A stretch of DNA of 64,000 nucleotides from an uncultured Lachnospiraceae bacterium (GTDB lineage: Bacteria; Bacillota; Clostridia; Lachnospirales; Lachnospiraceae), in assembly GCA_910585005.1 (NCBI GenBank), contig CAJUCN010000011.1, positions 62,001-126,000 on the forward strand, in the 5' to 3' direction. A program made the position numbers and the translations under genes. The notes below the pieces were generated by a model. That model did not search any database. It was not told the DNA's origin and saw only the letters and a list, made by a program, of their open reading frames with translations. Shown here piece after piece: positions 1 to 7,631 of this stretch. Within the stretch, counting starts at the first letter, position 1; the number at the start of each line of letters is the position of its first letter.

Positions 1-1193
1 GGAAGCTTAAAACCAAAATAAGTATCCATTATAAAGGCTACGCCACCCTTACCGGACTGTGAATTGATGCGGACAATCGGTTCATACTCTCTGCCAATAT
101 CAGAAGGATCAATAGGCAGATACGGAACCTGCCAAATCTGGCTTTCCCTTTCTTTCATCGCCTTCACACCTTTATTGATGGCATCCTGATGGGAACCAGA
201 AAATGCAGTGAACACCAGCTTTCCGGCATAAGGATGCCGTGGGTGCACCTGAAGCTTACAACATCTCTCATAGATCTCTATGATCTCATTTACCTTCTCT
301 ATATGTAATTCAGGATCAATTCCCTGGGAAAACATATTATATGCAATGTTTAGCACATCTACGTTTCCAGTTCTCTCTCCATTCCCAAACAACGTCCCTT
401 CCACACGCTGTGCGCCTGCCAGCATAGAAAGCTCTGCAGAAGCCACGCCTGTTCCCCGGTCATTATGGGGGTGTACACTTAAAATGATGCTTTCCCTGTC
501 CTTAAAATGCCGATCCATCCACTCGATCTGATCCGCATACACATTAGGCGTATTCATCTCTACGGTAGAGGGCAGGTTAATGATAATAGGATTTTCCTTT
601 GTCGCCCCCCAAGTCTCCTGCACCGCCGTACAGATCTCCAGTGCAAAATCAAGCTCGGTTCCGGTAAAGCTTTCCGGAGAATACTCCAAAATAATTTTTC
701 CCGGGAACTTCTCTGCCTGCTCTTTCACCATCAATGTCCCCTGGACTGCGATATCTATGATCTCTTTCCTGTCCATTCCAAAAACCACATCTCTTTGCAA
801 TGTGGAAGTAGAATTATAGATATGCACGATTGCCTCTTTACATCCCTCGATAGATTGGAACGTACGGTCAATCAGCTCTTTGCGGCACTGGGTAAGCACC
901 TGTACCCGCACATCATCCGGAATCATCTTTCTCTCTATAAGCTGACGCAAAAAATCAAACTCGATCTGGCTGGCTGCCGGAAAACCAATCTCAATTTCCT
1001 TAAATCCCAGGCCAATGAGATATTGAAACATTTCAATCTTTTCACTAACCACCATAGGGTCGATCAATGCCTGATTGCCGTCCCTCAAATCAACACTGCA
1101 CCAGATTGGCGCTTTTTCTATTTCCCTGCAAGGCCATTTTCTCTCCGGATACTCAACCACCGGATTTTTCCTGTAACGTTTATAATTCAGCAT
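1..1193 (-). CDS. leuA: 2-isopropylmalate synthase, partial (C-terminal part beyond the left edge)
   Basis: First step of leucine synthesis: acetyl-CoA plus 2-ketoisovalerate gives 2-isopropylmalate. Reading the minus strand from ATG at 1193 gives 397 residues before the window edge. The start of the HMGL-like TIM barrel is clear (CSVDLRDGNQALIDPM, with the metal-binding Asp), and SVHPHNDRGTG carries the metal-binding His and catalytic-site residues. The N-terminal extension (LNYKRYRKNPVVEYPER) is that of the long LeuA form (LeuA type 2, usually about 550 residues) rather than the short enterobacterial form. An upstream ATG at 1201 hits a stop at once, so 1193 is the start. It lies 18 bp after the HPr gene. 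The C-terminal leucine-feedback domain lies outside the window. Confidence 0.93.
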   Translation of the reverse strand, partial: MLNYKRYRKNPVVEYPERKWPCREIEKAPIWCSVDLRDGNQALIDPMVVSEKIEMFQYLIGLGFKEIEIGFPAASQIEFDFLRQLIERKMIPDDVRVQVLTQCRKELIDRTFQSIEGCKEAIVHIYNSTSTLQRDVVFGMDRKEIIDIAVQGTLMVKEQAEKFPGKIILEYSPESFTGTELDFALEICTAVQETWGATKENPIIINLPSTVEMNTPNVYADQIEWMDRHFKDRESIILSVHPHNDRGTGVASAELSMLAGAQRVEGTLFGNGERTGNVDVLNIAYNMFSQGIDPELHIEKVNEIIEIYERCCKLQVHPRHPYAGKLVFTAFSGSHQDAINKGVKAMKERESQIWQVPYLPIDPSDIGREYEPIVRINSQSGKGGVAFIMDTYFGFKL

Positions 1194-1211
1194 TTTCCCA
1201 TGCCTTTCCGA

Positions 1212-1475
1212 TTATTCGCCTAATCCATTTTCTATTGCTTTTACAAGTGATTCCAATGCTTTTTCCTCGTCCTCACCCTCACAGATAAACTCAATCTCAT
1301 CCCCGCATTTTACACAGGCTCCCAACACACTAAGCACACTCTTTGCATTTGCCGTGTTTTCCCTGAATGTAAAGGTTATCAATGATTTAAACCGCATTGC
1401 TTCCTTACATAAGATTCCTGCCGGCCTAAGATGCAAGCCTGTGGGGTTCTTAATGACCACCTTCTGTCTTACCAT
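1212..1475 (-). CDS. ptsH: HPr phosphocarrier protein of the PTS
   Basis: HPr passes phosphate from enzyme I to sugar-specific EIIA domains and, when phosphorylated on Ser46, serves in carbon catabolite control. The 87-residue product has His15 in GLHLRPAG and Ser46 in NAKSVLSVLG at exactly the usual positions, so both phosphorylation sites are kept. I start at ATG 1475 (MVRQKVVI), preceded by GGAGGGAAGG; an in-frame TTG at 1490 lies inside that ribosome site. It sits between glmM (27 bp upstream) and leuA (18 bp downstream), with no ptsI visible. Its role could be general PTS or regulatory. Confidence 0.92.
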   Translation of the reverse strand: MVRQKVVIKNPTGLHLRPAGILCKEAMRFKSLITFTFRENTANAKSVLSVLGACVKCGDEIEFICEGEDEEKALESLVKAIENGLGE

Positions 1476-1502
1476 GTACCTTCCCTCCAATCAACCTGCC
1501 CG

Positions 1503-2852
1503 TCAAAGCATGATATTCTGAATCAGCTCCGCCAGTTTCTCTGCATCTTCTTCGATCATTTTCTGATCTTTACCTTCTATCATAACCCGTACCAGGGGTT
1601 CTGTTCCCGAAGGACGGATCAGCACCCTTCCTTCCCCTGCAAACTTATCCGTAAGGTTCTTGATTGCATCCGCGATCTCTGGATACTCCATATATTTCTC
1701 TTTTTTATGGTTGGGCACCTTTGCATTGACAAGAGCCTGAGGCAGCACTTCCATAATTTCTGCCAGTTCAGACAACTTCTTTTCCGTCTCCACCATCACC
1801 TTTAAAAGATGAAGTGCACTAAGAAGTCCATCACCAGTAGTATTTTCTTTTAAAAAGATAATATGCCCCGACTGCTCTCCGCCCAGGCTGGCATCAATTT
1901 CCTTCATGCGTTCCAGTACATACCTGTCTCCTACTTTGGTCTGTTCCATATGGATTCCATTCTTTTCCGCCATTAGGAAAAATCCCAGATTACTCATAAC
2001 TGTTGCCACAATGGTATTATTTGCAAGTTCCCCCTTTTCCTTCATATGGTTTCCTACGATTGCCATAATCTGGTCTCCATCCACAATATTCCCCATTTCA
2101 TCCACAGCCATCAGTCTGTCTGCATCGCCATCAAAAGCAAGGCCAATATCCGCCTTTTCAAACACCACTCTTGCCTGCAATTCCTGCATATGGGTGGAAC
2201 CACAGTTGGCATTAATATTTGTGCCATCCGGCATATTATGGATAGCTACAATATTTCCGCCTAGTTCTCTTAACGCTTCTACAGATGTATAATACGCTGC
2301 CCCTTCTGCACAGTCCACTACAATCTTTAGCCCTGTCAGATCCACTTTCACTGACTGGATGGAATGGTTAATATACTCTTCTCTGGAATCCGTACGATAT
2401 TTAATCTTCCCTACATTGGGTCCAATAGGAAACTTGATACCATTCATATCACTCTTAATAATCGCTTCAATCTCGTCTTCTAAGGCATCCGGAAGTTTAT
2501 AACCATTACCGTCAAAAAATTTAATTCCATTAAACTCCACCGGGTTATGGGAAGCAGAGATCACTACCCCAGCGTCTACTTTATATTTCCTTGTCAGATA
2601 GGCAACTGCAGGTGTCGGAATGACCCCTACATAAACCGCATTTGCGCCTACGGAACAAATACCCGCCATTAACGCATTCGCTAACATATCTCCGGAAATC
2701 CTGGTATCACATCCTACCATGATCGTAGGCTTATGCATATTTTCTTTTGTAAGCACATAGGCTCCCGCCTGGCCAAGCTGCATTGCCAGCAAAGGAGTCA
2801 ATTCGTCGTTCGCCACTCCCCTCACACCATCAGTCCCAAATAATCTGCTCAT
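1503..2852 (-). CDS. glmM: Phosphoglucosamine mutase
   Basis: Interconverts glucosamine-6-phosphate and glucosamine-1-phosphate for UDP-GlcNAc and thus peptidoglycan synthesis. The 449-residue protein is full length. It begins MSRLFGTDGVRG, has the phosphoserine loop ISASHNP with the active serine near residue 101, the Mg-binding loop FDGDADR near 240, the sugar-binding GGEQSGH, and the phosphate-binding RPSGTEP near the C terminus. It follows cdaA and cdaR, the conserved Firmicutes order; in that family GlmM binds CdaA and lowers c-di-AMP synthesis, coupling wall precursor supply to the second messenger. Confidence 0.97.
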   Translation of the reverse strand: MSRLFGTDGVRGVANDELTPLLAMQLGQAGAYVLTKENMHKPTIMVGCDTRISGDMLANALMAGICSVGANAVYVGVIPTPAVAYLTRKYKVDAGVVISASHNPVEFNGIKFFDGNGYKLPDALEDEIEAIIKSDMNGIKFPIGPNVGKIKYRTDSREEYINHSIQSVKVDLTGLKIVVDCAEGAAYYTSVEALRELGGNIVAIHNMPDGTNINANCGSTHMQELQARVVFEKADIGLAFDGDADRLMAVDEMGNIVDGDQIMAIVGNHMKEKGELANNTIVATVMSNLGFFLMAEKNGIHMEQTKVGDRYVLERMKEIDASLGGEQSGHIIFLKENTTGDGLLSALHLLKVMVETEKKLSELAEIMEVLPQALVNAKVPNHKKEKYMEYPEIADAIKNLTDKFAGEGRVLIRPSGTEPLVRVMIEGKDQKMIEEDAEKLAELIQNIML

Positions 2853-2871
2853 ACTTTTATACTCCTTTCAA

Positions 2872-4152
2872 CTATTGCTCCTCAGGTTCCGATATATGTA
2901 ACATCACAGTAACTGCGTCACGCAATGTTACATTCTCAGGCAGGCCAAAGTCTACTTCCACTGTATAGAAACCAGGCTGGGGTTCTTCCATACCACTTTC
3001 CTGCATCCATCTTGCAACATCAACTGTACCCGTAATATTTCCCGCCTGCAGGGTAGCCACATCCCTCGACAGGCCAATTACTTCTATCACAAAGCTCTCG
3101 TCCAGCTCTGAAATACTTACTTGATATCCGTCAGGCATATTCACCATTCGGACTCTATCCCCCCTGATCTCCAGTCGTTTGGAAATCTCCGCTTCCACGG
3201 AAACTGTAACCGTCCTGACTGCATCTTCAGAATTAACCAGGAATATATTGTCCGGTAAGAACTGTCTTAGGTCAATCTCTTTGACTAAGCTTTCTGTCTG
3301 TCCTGTGATATCCAGGACTTCCGCCGGGATTTCTATCGACGAAATATTCCTAAGAGTGCTTGCTTTGCCCGCAATTTCCACATTTTCCCCACTGCCGGTA
3401 ATCTCTCCCGTTGCACGGTATCCCTGTGCTGCAATGCCACTAACATTATAAATAATCGGAACTGATTTTTTTTGCCAGATTCCTACTTTCACACCTACCG
3501 TCTTTATATTTTGAGTGATATTTTTATTGCTTACCTCATGGTCTTCCGCATCGTACAGCTTGATCTCTGCATTCGTGACAATATCGTTTGTCATTCCGCC
3601 AATCTCTACGTCAACAGACGCCTTTGTTATCTGGTCAACTATGGACTCCGGCCCCGTAATTCTCACCAGGTTCTGATCCGTAATAATATCTCCTACTAGA
3701 TATCCATCCGCCACTTCCCCGGAAGTAGATGTTTTTAACGCCAATGACTTCATTTTCTCATTTTCAATTTTCAGTTTTACCGTGTCGATATTTCCTGTAA
3801 TACTGTTGATATCCCTATTCGATCTGTCCGTCGTCAACTTGATCGCTATGGTATCAAGACTGCTGATATCATTTACATCTGCAGTGGCAATTATATTCTC
3901 ATCCTTCAGTTCACTCACCACTGACCTGGGAGCCCTCACCACCACTCTATTGATCACATCTGTCCCGTCAAGTACCTCATATACTTGACCGGATTCTGTA
4001 ATCAAATCTGTATTGACCAATTTAACAGGGATATTATAATATGTCTGGGGAACCGTCGGATTAGTTATACTATTGACCACCAGCCAGAGGACAACAGCCA
4101 AAAGAACGGAAGACAGCTTTAGGCCAACATTGCGAGTCAATCTATTTTTCAC
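2872..4152 (-). CDS. cdaR: YbbR-domain regulator of c-di-AMP synthesis (CdaR)
   Basis: Membrane-anchored extracytoplasmic protein that modulates the diadenylate cyclase CdaA. The 426-residue product has one N-terminal membrane segment (about residues 10-27, VGLKLSSVLLAVVLWLVVNS), then a beta-rich region fitting several YbbR repeats, recognisable from recurring patterns such as VPQTYYNIPVKLVN, KKSVPIIYNVSG and the regular TDSVTVSV-like strand ends. Its start overlaps the end of cdaA by 11 bp, implying coupled translation, and glmM follows 19 bp later. Assignment rests on the YbbR-like pattern plus the cdaA-cdaR-glmM order. Confidence 0.9.
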   Translation of the reverse strand: MKNRLTRNVGLKLSSVLLAVVLWLVVNSITNPTVPQTYYNIPVKLVNTDLITESGQVYEVLDGTDVINRVVVRAPRSVVSELKDENIIATADVNDISSLDTIAIKLTTDRSNRDINSITGNIDTVKLKIENEKMKSLALKTSTSGEVADGYLVGDIITDQNLVRITGPESIVDQITKASVDVEIGGMTNDIVTNAEIKLYDAEDHEVSNKNITQNIKTVGVKVGIWQKKSVPIIYNVSGIAAQGYRATGEITGSGENVEIAGKASTLRNISSIEIPAEVLDITGQTESLVKEIDLRQFLPDNIFLVNSEDAVRTVTVSVEAEISKRLEIRGDRVRMVNMPDGYQVSISELDESFVIEVIGLSRDVATLQAGNITGTVDVARWMQESGMEEPQPGFYTVEVDFGLPENVTLRDAVTVMLHISEPEEQ

Positions 4153-5011
4153 TTTTTGACCTCCCCTTCCACAGAATCCTCTTCCGGTTCTCCTCTTCCG
4201 GTTTGTTCTGTATTGTTTTTAACTTTTCTTTCAAGCTTTCCCCGCTTAAACTCCGCTCCAGCTTTCCTCCATAAGCCACACTGATCTTTCCGGTTTCTTC
4301 TGAAACGATTACCGTCAAGGAATCAGTAGCCTCTGAAATTCCTACACCGGCCCTGTGCCGTGTTCCCAAATCTTTGCTCAATGCCATGTTATCAGACAGC
4401 GGAAGATAACAGGTTGCCGAAACCACCCTGTTTCCTCTAATGATCACCGCGCCATCGTGAAGCGGTGTGTTATGTTCAAATATGTTGATCAAAAGCTGGC
4501 TCGTTACGATTCCATCCACATCAATGCCTGTTCTCTCATACTCATCTAAGGATTGATCCTGCTGTACGACAATAAGGGCACCGGTTTTCACCTTGCCCAT
4601 CTCCACACACGCCTTTGTAATTTCATTGATCGTCTTATCCGAAAACCTGCCTTCACCCGGGTTTCTCCCCAACTCAAAGGGTACAATAGAAGAAATAATG
4701 TTTTTCCTTCCCAGTTCATCCATCGCCTTGCGTAATTCCGGTTGCAATATGACTACCACCGCTGTCACTGCTACTCCGAACATATTCTGTACAATCCACA
4801 AAATCGTGCTCATTTCAAAATATGCGGCCACAAGAATAAAAACTGCAATGACAAGAATCCCCTTAAGCAGAGACCAGGCTCTCGTATTTTTGATCCAAAC
4901 TAAAATTTGATAGAGCAGAAAAGAAAGAAGAATAATCTCTACAATATCTGTCCATCTGATACCTGAAACTCTTGACAGGTATGCTTCTACAATTTCTACA
5001 CCTCGTATCAT
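4142..5011 (-). CDS. cdaA: Membrane diadenylate cyclase
   Basis: Makes cyclic di-AMP from two ATP; the messenger controls potassium, osmolyte and wall homeostasis. The 289-residue protein has three N-terminal membrane helices (about 22-41, 49-65, 68-91) followed by a DAC domain with the DGA motif at 186-188 and the RHR motif at 218-220, both intact. The C-terminal tail (about 260-289) is strongly charged. It precedes cdaR (11 bp overlap) and glmM. The 42 bp gap upstream separates it from two membrane proteins of unknown role. Confidence 0.96.
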   Translation of the reverse strand: MIRGVEIVEAYLSRVSGIRWTDIVEIILLSFLLYQILVWIKNTRAWSLLKGILVIAVFILVAAYFEMSTILWIVQNMFGVAVTAVVVILQPELRKAMDELGRKNIISSIVPFELGRNPGEGRFSDKTINEITKACVEMGKVKTGALIVVQQDQSLDEYERTGIDVDGIVTSQLLINIFEHNTPLHDGAVIIRGNRVVSATCYLPLSDNMALSKDLGTRHRAGVGISEATDSLTVIVSEETGKISVAYGGKLERSLSGESLKEKLKTIQNKPEEENRKRILWKGRSKSEK

Positions 5012-5053
5012 TTAGATATTCCCCGTCACCAAAATATTAAATTACCACTCTCC

Positions 5054-6013
5054 CTATCTCCTTGACTGTCCGGAGCCACTTCTTTTCCTGGGAGTATTGA
5101 TCCTCTTTACTGTTCTTGCCGGTGTCGCCACCGTGATCTTCGGTACCGCTTTTACATAATAATAATATTCATCATCCTCAAACTGTACCTTCTCCACTCT
5201 GCTGTAATCTAAATGAAATACAAAGAATTCCAGGATTTTGACAATCAGCAGGGAAAAGATCGTACCTACGAAAATACCAACCATGGATACCTTCGTATCA
5301 AACATCAGATCCCCCACCAAAAGAACCATTACATCTACAATAGCGCCTGCAATCATTGCAATCGTCCATGCATGGTCAATAGACAGTCTTCTGACCAGAT
5401 ACACTACCATAATGGTAATTGCAAAAGCCGCTATGGTAAGTACCATTTCTTTATTATTCAAAAGCCCGTCTATCACAAACCGCAGCCTGGTGGTAATATC
5501 CTCTGCCTCCATTCCTGAAAGTGCAGTTGCACTGTCAGCAACATAATTAATCAGATAGCTTACCGCAACTCCACATCCCACGGAAACTACTGATGCCGGT
5601 GTCCCCACTAATCCCATTGCAAGAGGGATCACATAAGGTATCTTCAATACAAAACAAATTGGCAAAAGTACAACTACCACTGTATCCTTAGGTGAAAACC
5701 GAAAATAGAGAAGGAACATCACAAGAAACAGAATCAGTGTAATTGCCGCACATTCCAGCGATAATGCATAAAAATGCAGCACCGTAAAGGCTGCCGCCAC
5801 AAAAATAATAAAATTCGTCGGCATAAATGAGCACATAAGTGCAAGAATCAGGACAATAGAAGTATTATCCAGTTTATGCATATAGCCGATCTTGCCATTG
5901 ATCATCATAAGCGCCGTTAATGCCAACACCAGCTTCATCAACGGCTTTAAGTAGATCTCATATTTGTTTATAAAGTTTTTCATGTATTGCTTTGCAACCA
6001 ATAATGTCGTCAT
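5054..6013 (-). CDS. Polytopic membrane protein of unknown function
   Basis: I do not recognise a named family. The 319-residue product is very hydrophobic, with roughly eight membrane segments between residues 25 and 260, and ends in a cytoplasmic-looking tail holding DDEYYYYVK and a basic Arg/Lys/Ser-rich end (RTVKRINTPRKRSGSGQSRR). I chose ATG 6013 because CGAGG lies 8 bases before it; an in-frame ATG at 6037 would overlap the preceding gene by 11 bp. It is between a 128-residue membrane protein and cdaA. The charged tail after a membrane bundle could indicate a role in organising an envelope complex, but this is only a guess. Confidence 0.75.
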   Translation of the reverse strand: MTTLLVAKQYMKNFINKYEIYLKPLMKLVLALTALMMINGKIGYMHKLDNTSIVLILALMCSFMPTNFIIFVAAAFTVLHFYALSLECAAITLILFLVMFLLYFRFSPKDTVVVVLLPICFVLKIPYVIPLAMGLVGTPASVVSVGCGVAVSYLINYVADSATALSGMEAEDITTRLRFVIDGLLNNKEMVLTIAAFAITIMVVYLVRRLSIDHAWTIAMIAGAIVDVMVLLVGDLMFDTKVSMVGIFVGTIFSLLIVKILEFFVFHLDYSRVEKVQFEDDEYYYYVKAVPKITVATPARTVKRINTPRKRSGSGQSRR

Positions 6014-6026
6014 ATGGTCATCCTCG

Positions 6027-6413
6027 TCATTTATCATACATACCTGAAAGCTTTCTCAAATTATCATGATAATGCTTCAGGCTCTTCCTTGCCCTGCTGT
6101 ACTTGCTGGCAAAAACCACATATGAAACCACTCCATATATGCCAACCATACACAGATACCGGATAATCACACTTTTTCCAAATGCAAGCAGGTCCATGTT
6201 ATAAATATCCTGCATCAATTCTTCAAAGTTGTAAAATATATATACCGCAAAAAGCGCAAAGAACGAGAAAGTAGCGGCAATCACCGACTTTAAGACCTGA
6301 AAACCGATATAGTCGCCCCTAAAATAGTGTGTTATGGAAATATCTTTTCTTCCTTCATGTTCTTCATAGGATGCCATTCTGGTCATTAGAATGACTTTCT
6401 CTTCGTTTATCAT
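6027..6413 (-). CDS. Small membrane protein of unknown function
   Basis: 128 residues with two clear membrane helices (about 40-63 and 81-103), a charged N terminus with MTRMASYEEHEG and a basic C terminus (KYSRARKSLKHYHDNLRKLS). The start has GAAAGG 7 bases upstream. No family is recognised. It lies 17 bp after the YvyF-type gene and 13 bp before the 319-residue membrane protein, so all three are probably co-transcribed and the two membrane proteins may work together. Confidence 0.72.
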   Translation of the reverse strand: MINEEKVILMTRMASYEEHEGRKDISITHYFRGDYIGFQVLKSVIAATFSFFALFAVYIFYNFEELMQDIYNMDLLAFGKSVIIRYLCMVGIYGVVSYVVFASKYSRARKSLKHYHDNLRKLSGMYDK

Positions 6414-6430
6414 ACTTTTGCCTTTCGACT

Positions 6431-6841
6431 CTACAGGAACCTCATCCTGTCGCTGGCCCGTTTCCCTGACGTATCTGCACCAGGGTCCTGCTGAGCTTTC
6501 CTTTGACCTACTATCCCCTGAAAATCCTTTGTCACTTGAGCCTTACACTTTTCGCAGAAACGTCCCGATCTGATCATTGCGCCACAACCTTCACATGGTA
6601 TTTTTACAGGTGAATCTTCTGAGAATTCCAAGCGTTCTTCCTGTATCCATTTGCGGATCTGTTTGGGATCCACTTCGCACTCTTCGGCTACCTCCTGAAT
6701 GCCCACACCAGAATTTTCCCTCACATACTTTTTGACTTCCTGGAATTTCTCCTCCAGCCCTTCTCTGCACTTATGGCAAACAACCGGTCCGCTTACATAA
6801 TTGAAAATTCTTCCACACTTCTTGCAATTACGTACATTCAT
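6431..6841 (-). CDS. yvyF: YvyF-type flagellar operon protein with two zinc-binding motifs
   Basis: 136 residues with CKKCGRIF and CHKC at the N terminus, a helical middle (VGIQEVAEECEVDPKQIRKWIQEERLEF reads as a MerR/HTH-like segment) and CEGCGAMI with CEKC toward the C terminus. This pattern matches the flagellar operon protein family of YvyF (TIGR03826). In Bacillus subtilis yvyF lies right after comFC and before flgM; here it also follows comFC, by 76 bp, supporting the call. ATG 6841 is chosen because GGAGG lies 7 bases upstream. Exact function is not settled; a regulatory role in flagellar gene expression has been proposed for the family. Confidence 0.82.
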   Translation of the reverse strand: MNVRNCKKCGRIFNYVSGPVVCHKCREGLEEKFQEVKKYVRENSGVGIQEVAEECEVDPKQIRKWIQEERLEFSEDSPVKIPCEGCGAMIRSGRFCEKCKAQVTKDFQGIVGQRKAQQDPGADTSGKRASDRMRFL

Positions 6842-6917
6842 AGTGATCCTCCATTCTTGCCAGGCACACAAATTTTCCTGTGTAAACCATAGGGCCTCAC
6901 AGGAATACCTCCTGTAC

Positions 6918-7631
6918 CTATATGCCTCTCCCGATAGTCAACGTTATAAAATTCACTCTGCAAATACCTGCTTCCATCAAAACCTCTGTCATAGAATCAA
7001 TGGTGCTCCCGGTAGTGTAGATGTCATCTATAACTACAATCGTATTTAATTTTACATCATTTTGACAGATTTTGAAAGCCCTTTTCAAATTATTTTGTCT
7101 TTCTGCATGACTTAAATTCTTAAGAGGCCGGGTACGCACTTCTCTTTTTATCAGTTTTTCATTCACCGGAATCCCTGAATGCCTCGAAAGTTCCCTTGCA
7201 ATAAGCTGTGCTTGGTTATATCCCCTGCTTTTCATCCGGGTAAAATGGATCGGAACCGGTACTAGCGCGTCAGGCCTGATCATTTCCAGCCAACGAGCCT
7301 TTTTCTCGTAAAGGTCCTTCCCATAAAAGACAGCATATTCCATTCTTCCCCCGTATTTAAAGCGAAAAAGAGAATCTGCCATACTTCCGTAATCATAAAG
7401 CGCTGTCCCCTGGTCAAAAAGATGCCTGCTCTTTTTACAGTCATCGCAATATTCTTTCCCTTCTCTGTTAAGCTGTTTGCCGCATTTTAGGCAGTATGGT
7501 TCCTTGATATACACGATCTGGTGTCTGCATTTGTCACAGACATGATCTCCCGGACGGTTCGTCACGTCATCACAGACCACGCACCTTGAAGGAAAAAGGT
7601 AATCAAGCGGATTCCATTTCATTCTCGTCAC
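6918..7631 (-). CDS. comFC: ComF-family phosphoribosyltransferase-like protein
   Basis: 237 residues. The N terminus carries a four-Cys-pair zinc ribbon (CVVCDD, CDKC, CLKCGK, CDDC between residues 18 and 60); the C-terminal half is a type I phosphoribosyltransferase fold with the PRPP loop VVIDDIYTTGST near 205. In B. subtilis ComFC is needed for DNA uptake during transformation, and related GntX acts in DNA use. GTG 7631 is used with GAGGGG 7 bases before it; this overlaps the 3' end of recD2 by 29 bp, so translation is likely coupled. comFA is not adjacent. Confidence 0.9.
   Translation of the reverse strand: MTRMKWNPLDYLFPSRCVVCDDVTNRPGDHVCDKCRHQIVYIKEPYCLKCGKQLNREGKEYCDDCKKSRHLFDQGTALYDYGSMADSLFRFKYGGRMEYAVFYGKDLYEKKARWLEMIRPDALVPVPIHFTRMKSRGYNQAQLIARELSRHSGIPVNEKLIKREVRTRPLKNLSHAERQNNLKRAFKICQNDVKLNTIVVIDDIYTTGSTIDSMTEVLMEAGICRVNFITLTIGRGI

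Noticed and set aside
507..1223. Long plus-strand open frame opposite leuA
   Set aside because: It is antisense to a clear leuA sequence, has no ribosome site or recognisable domains.
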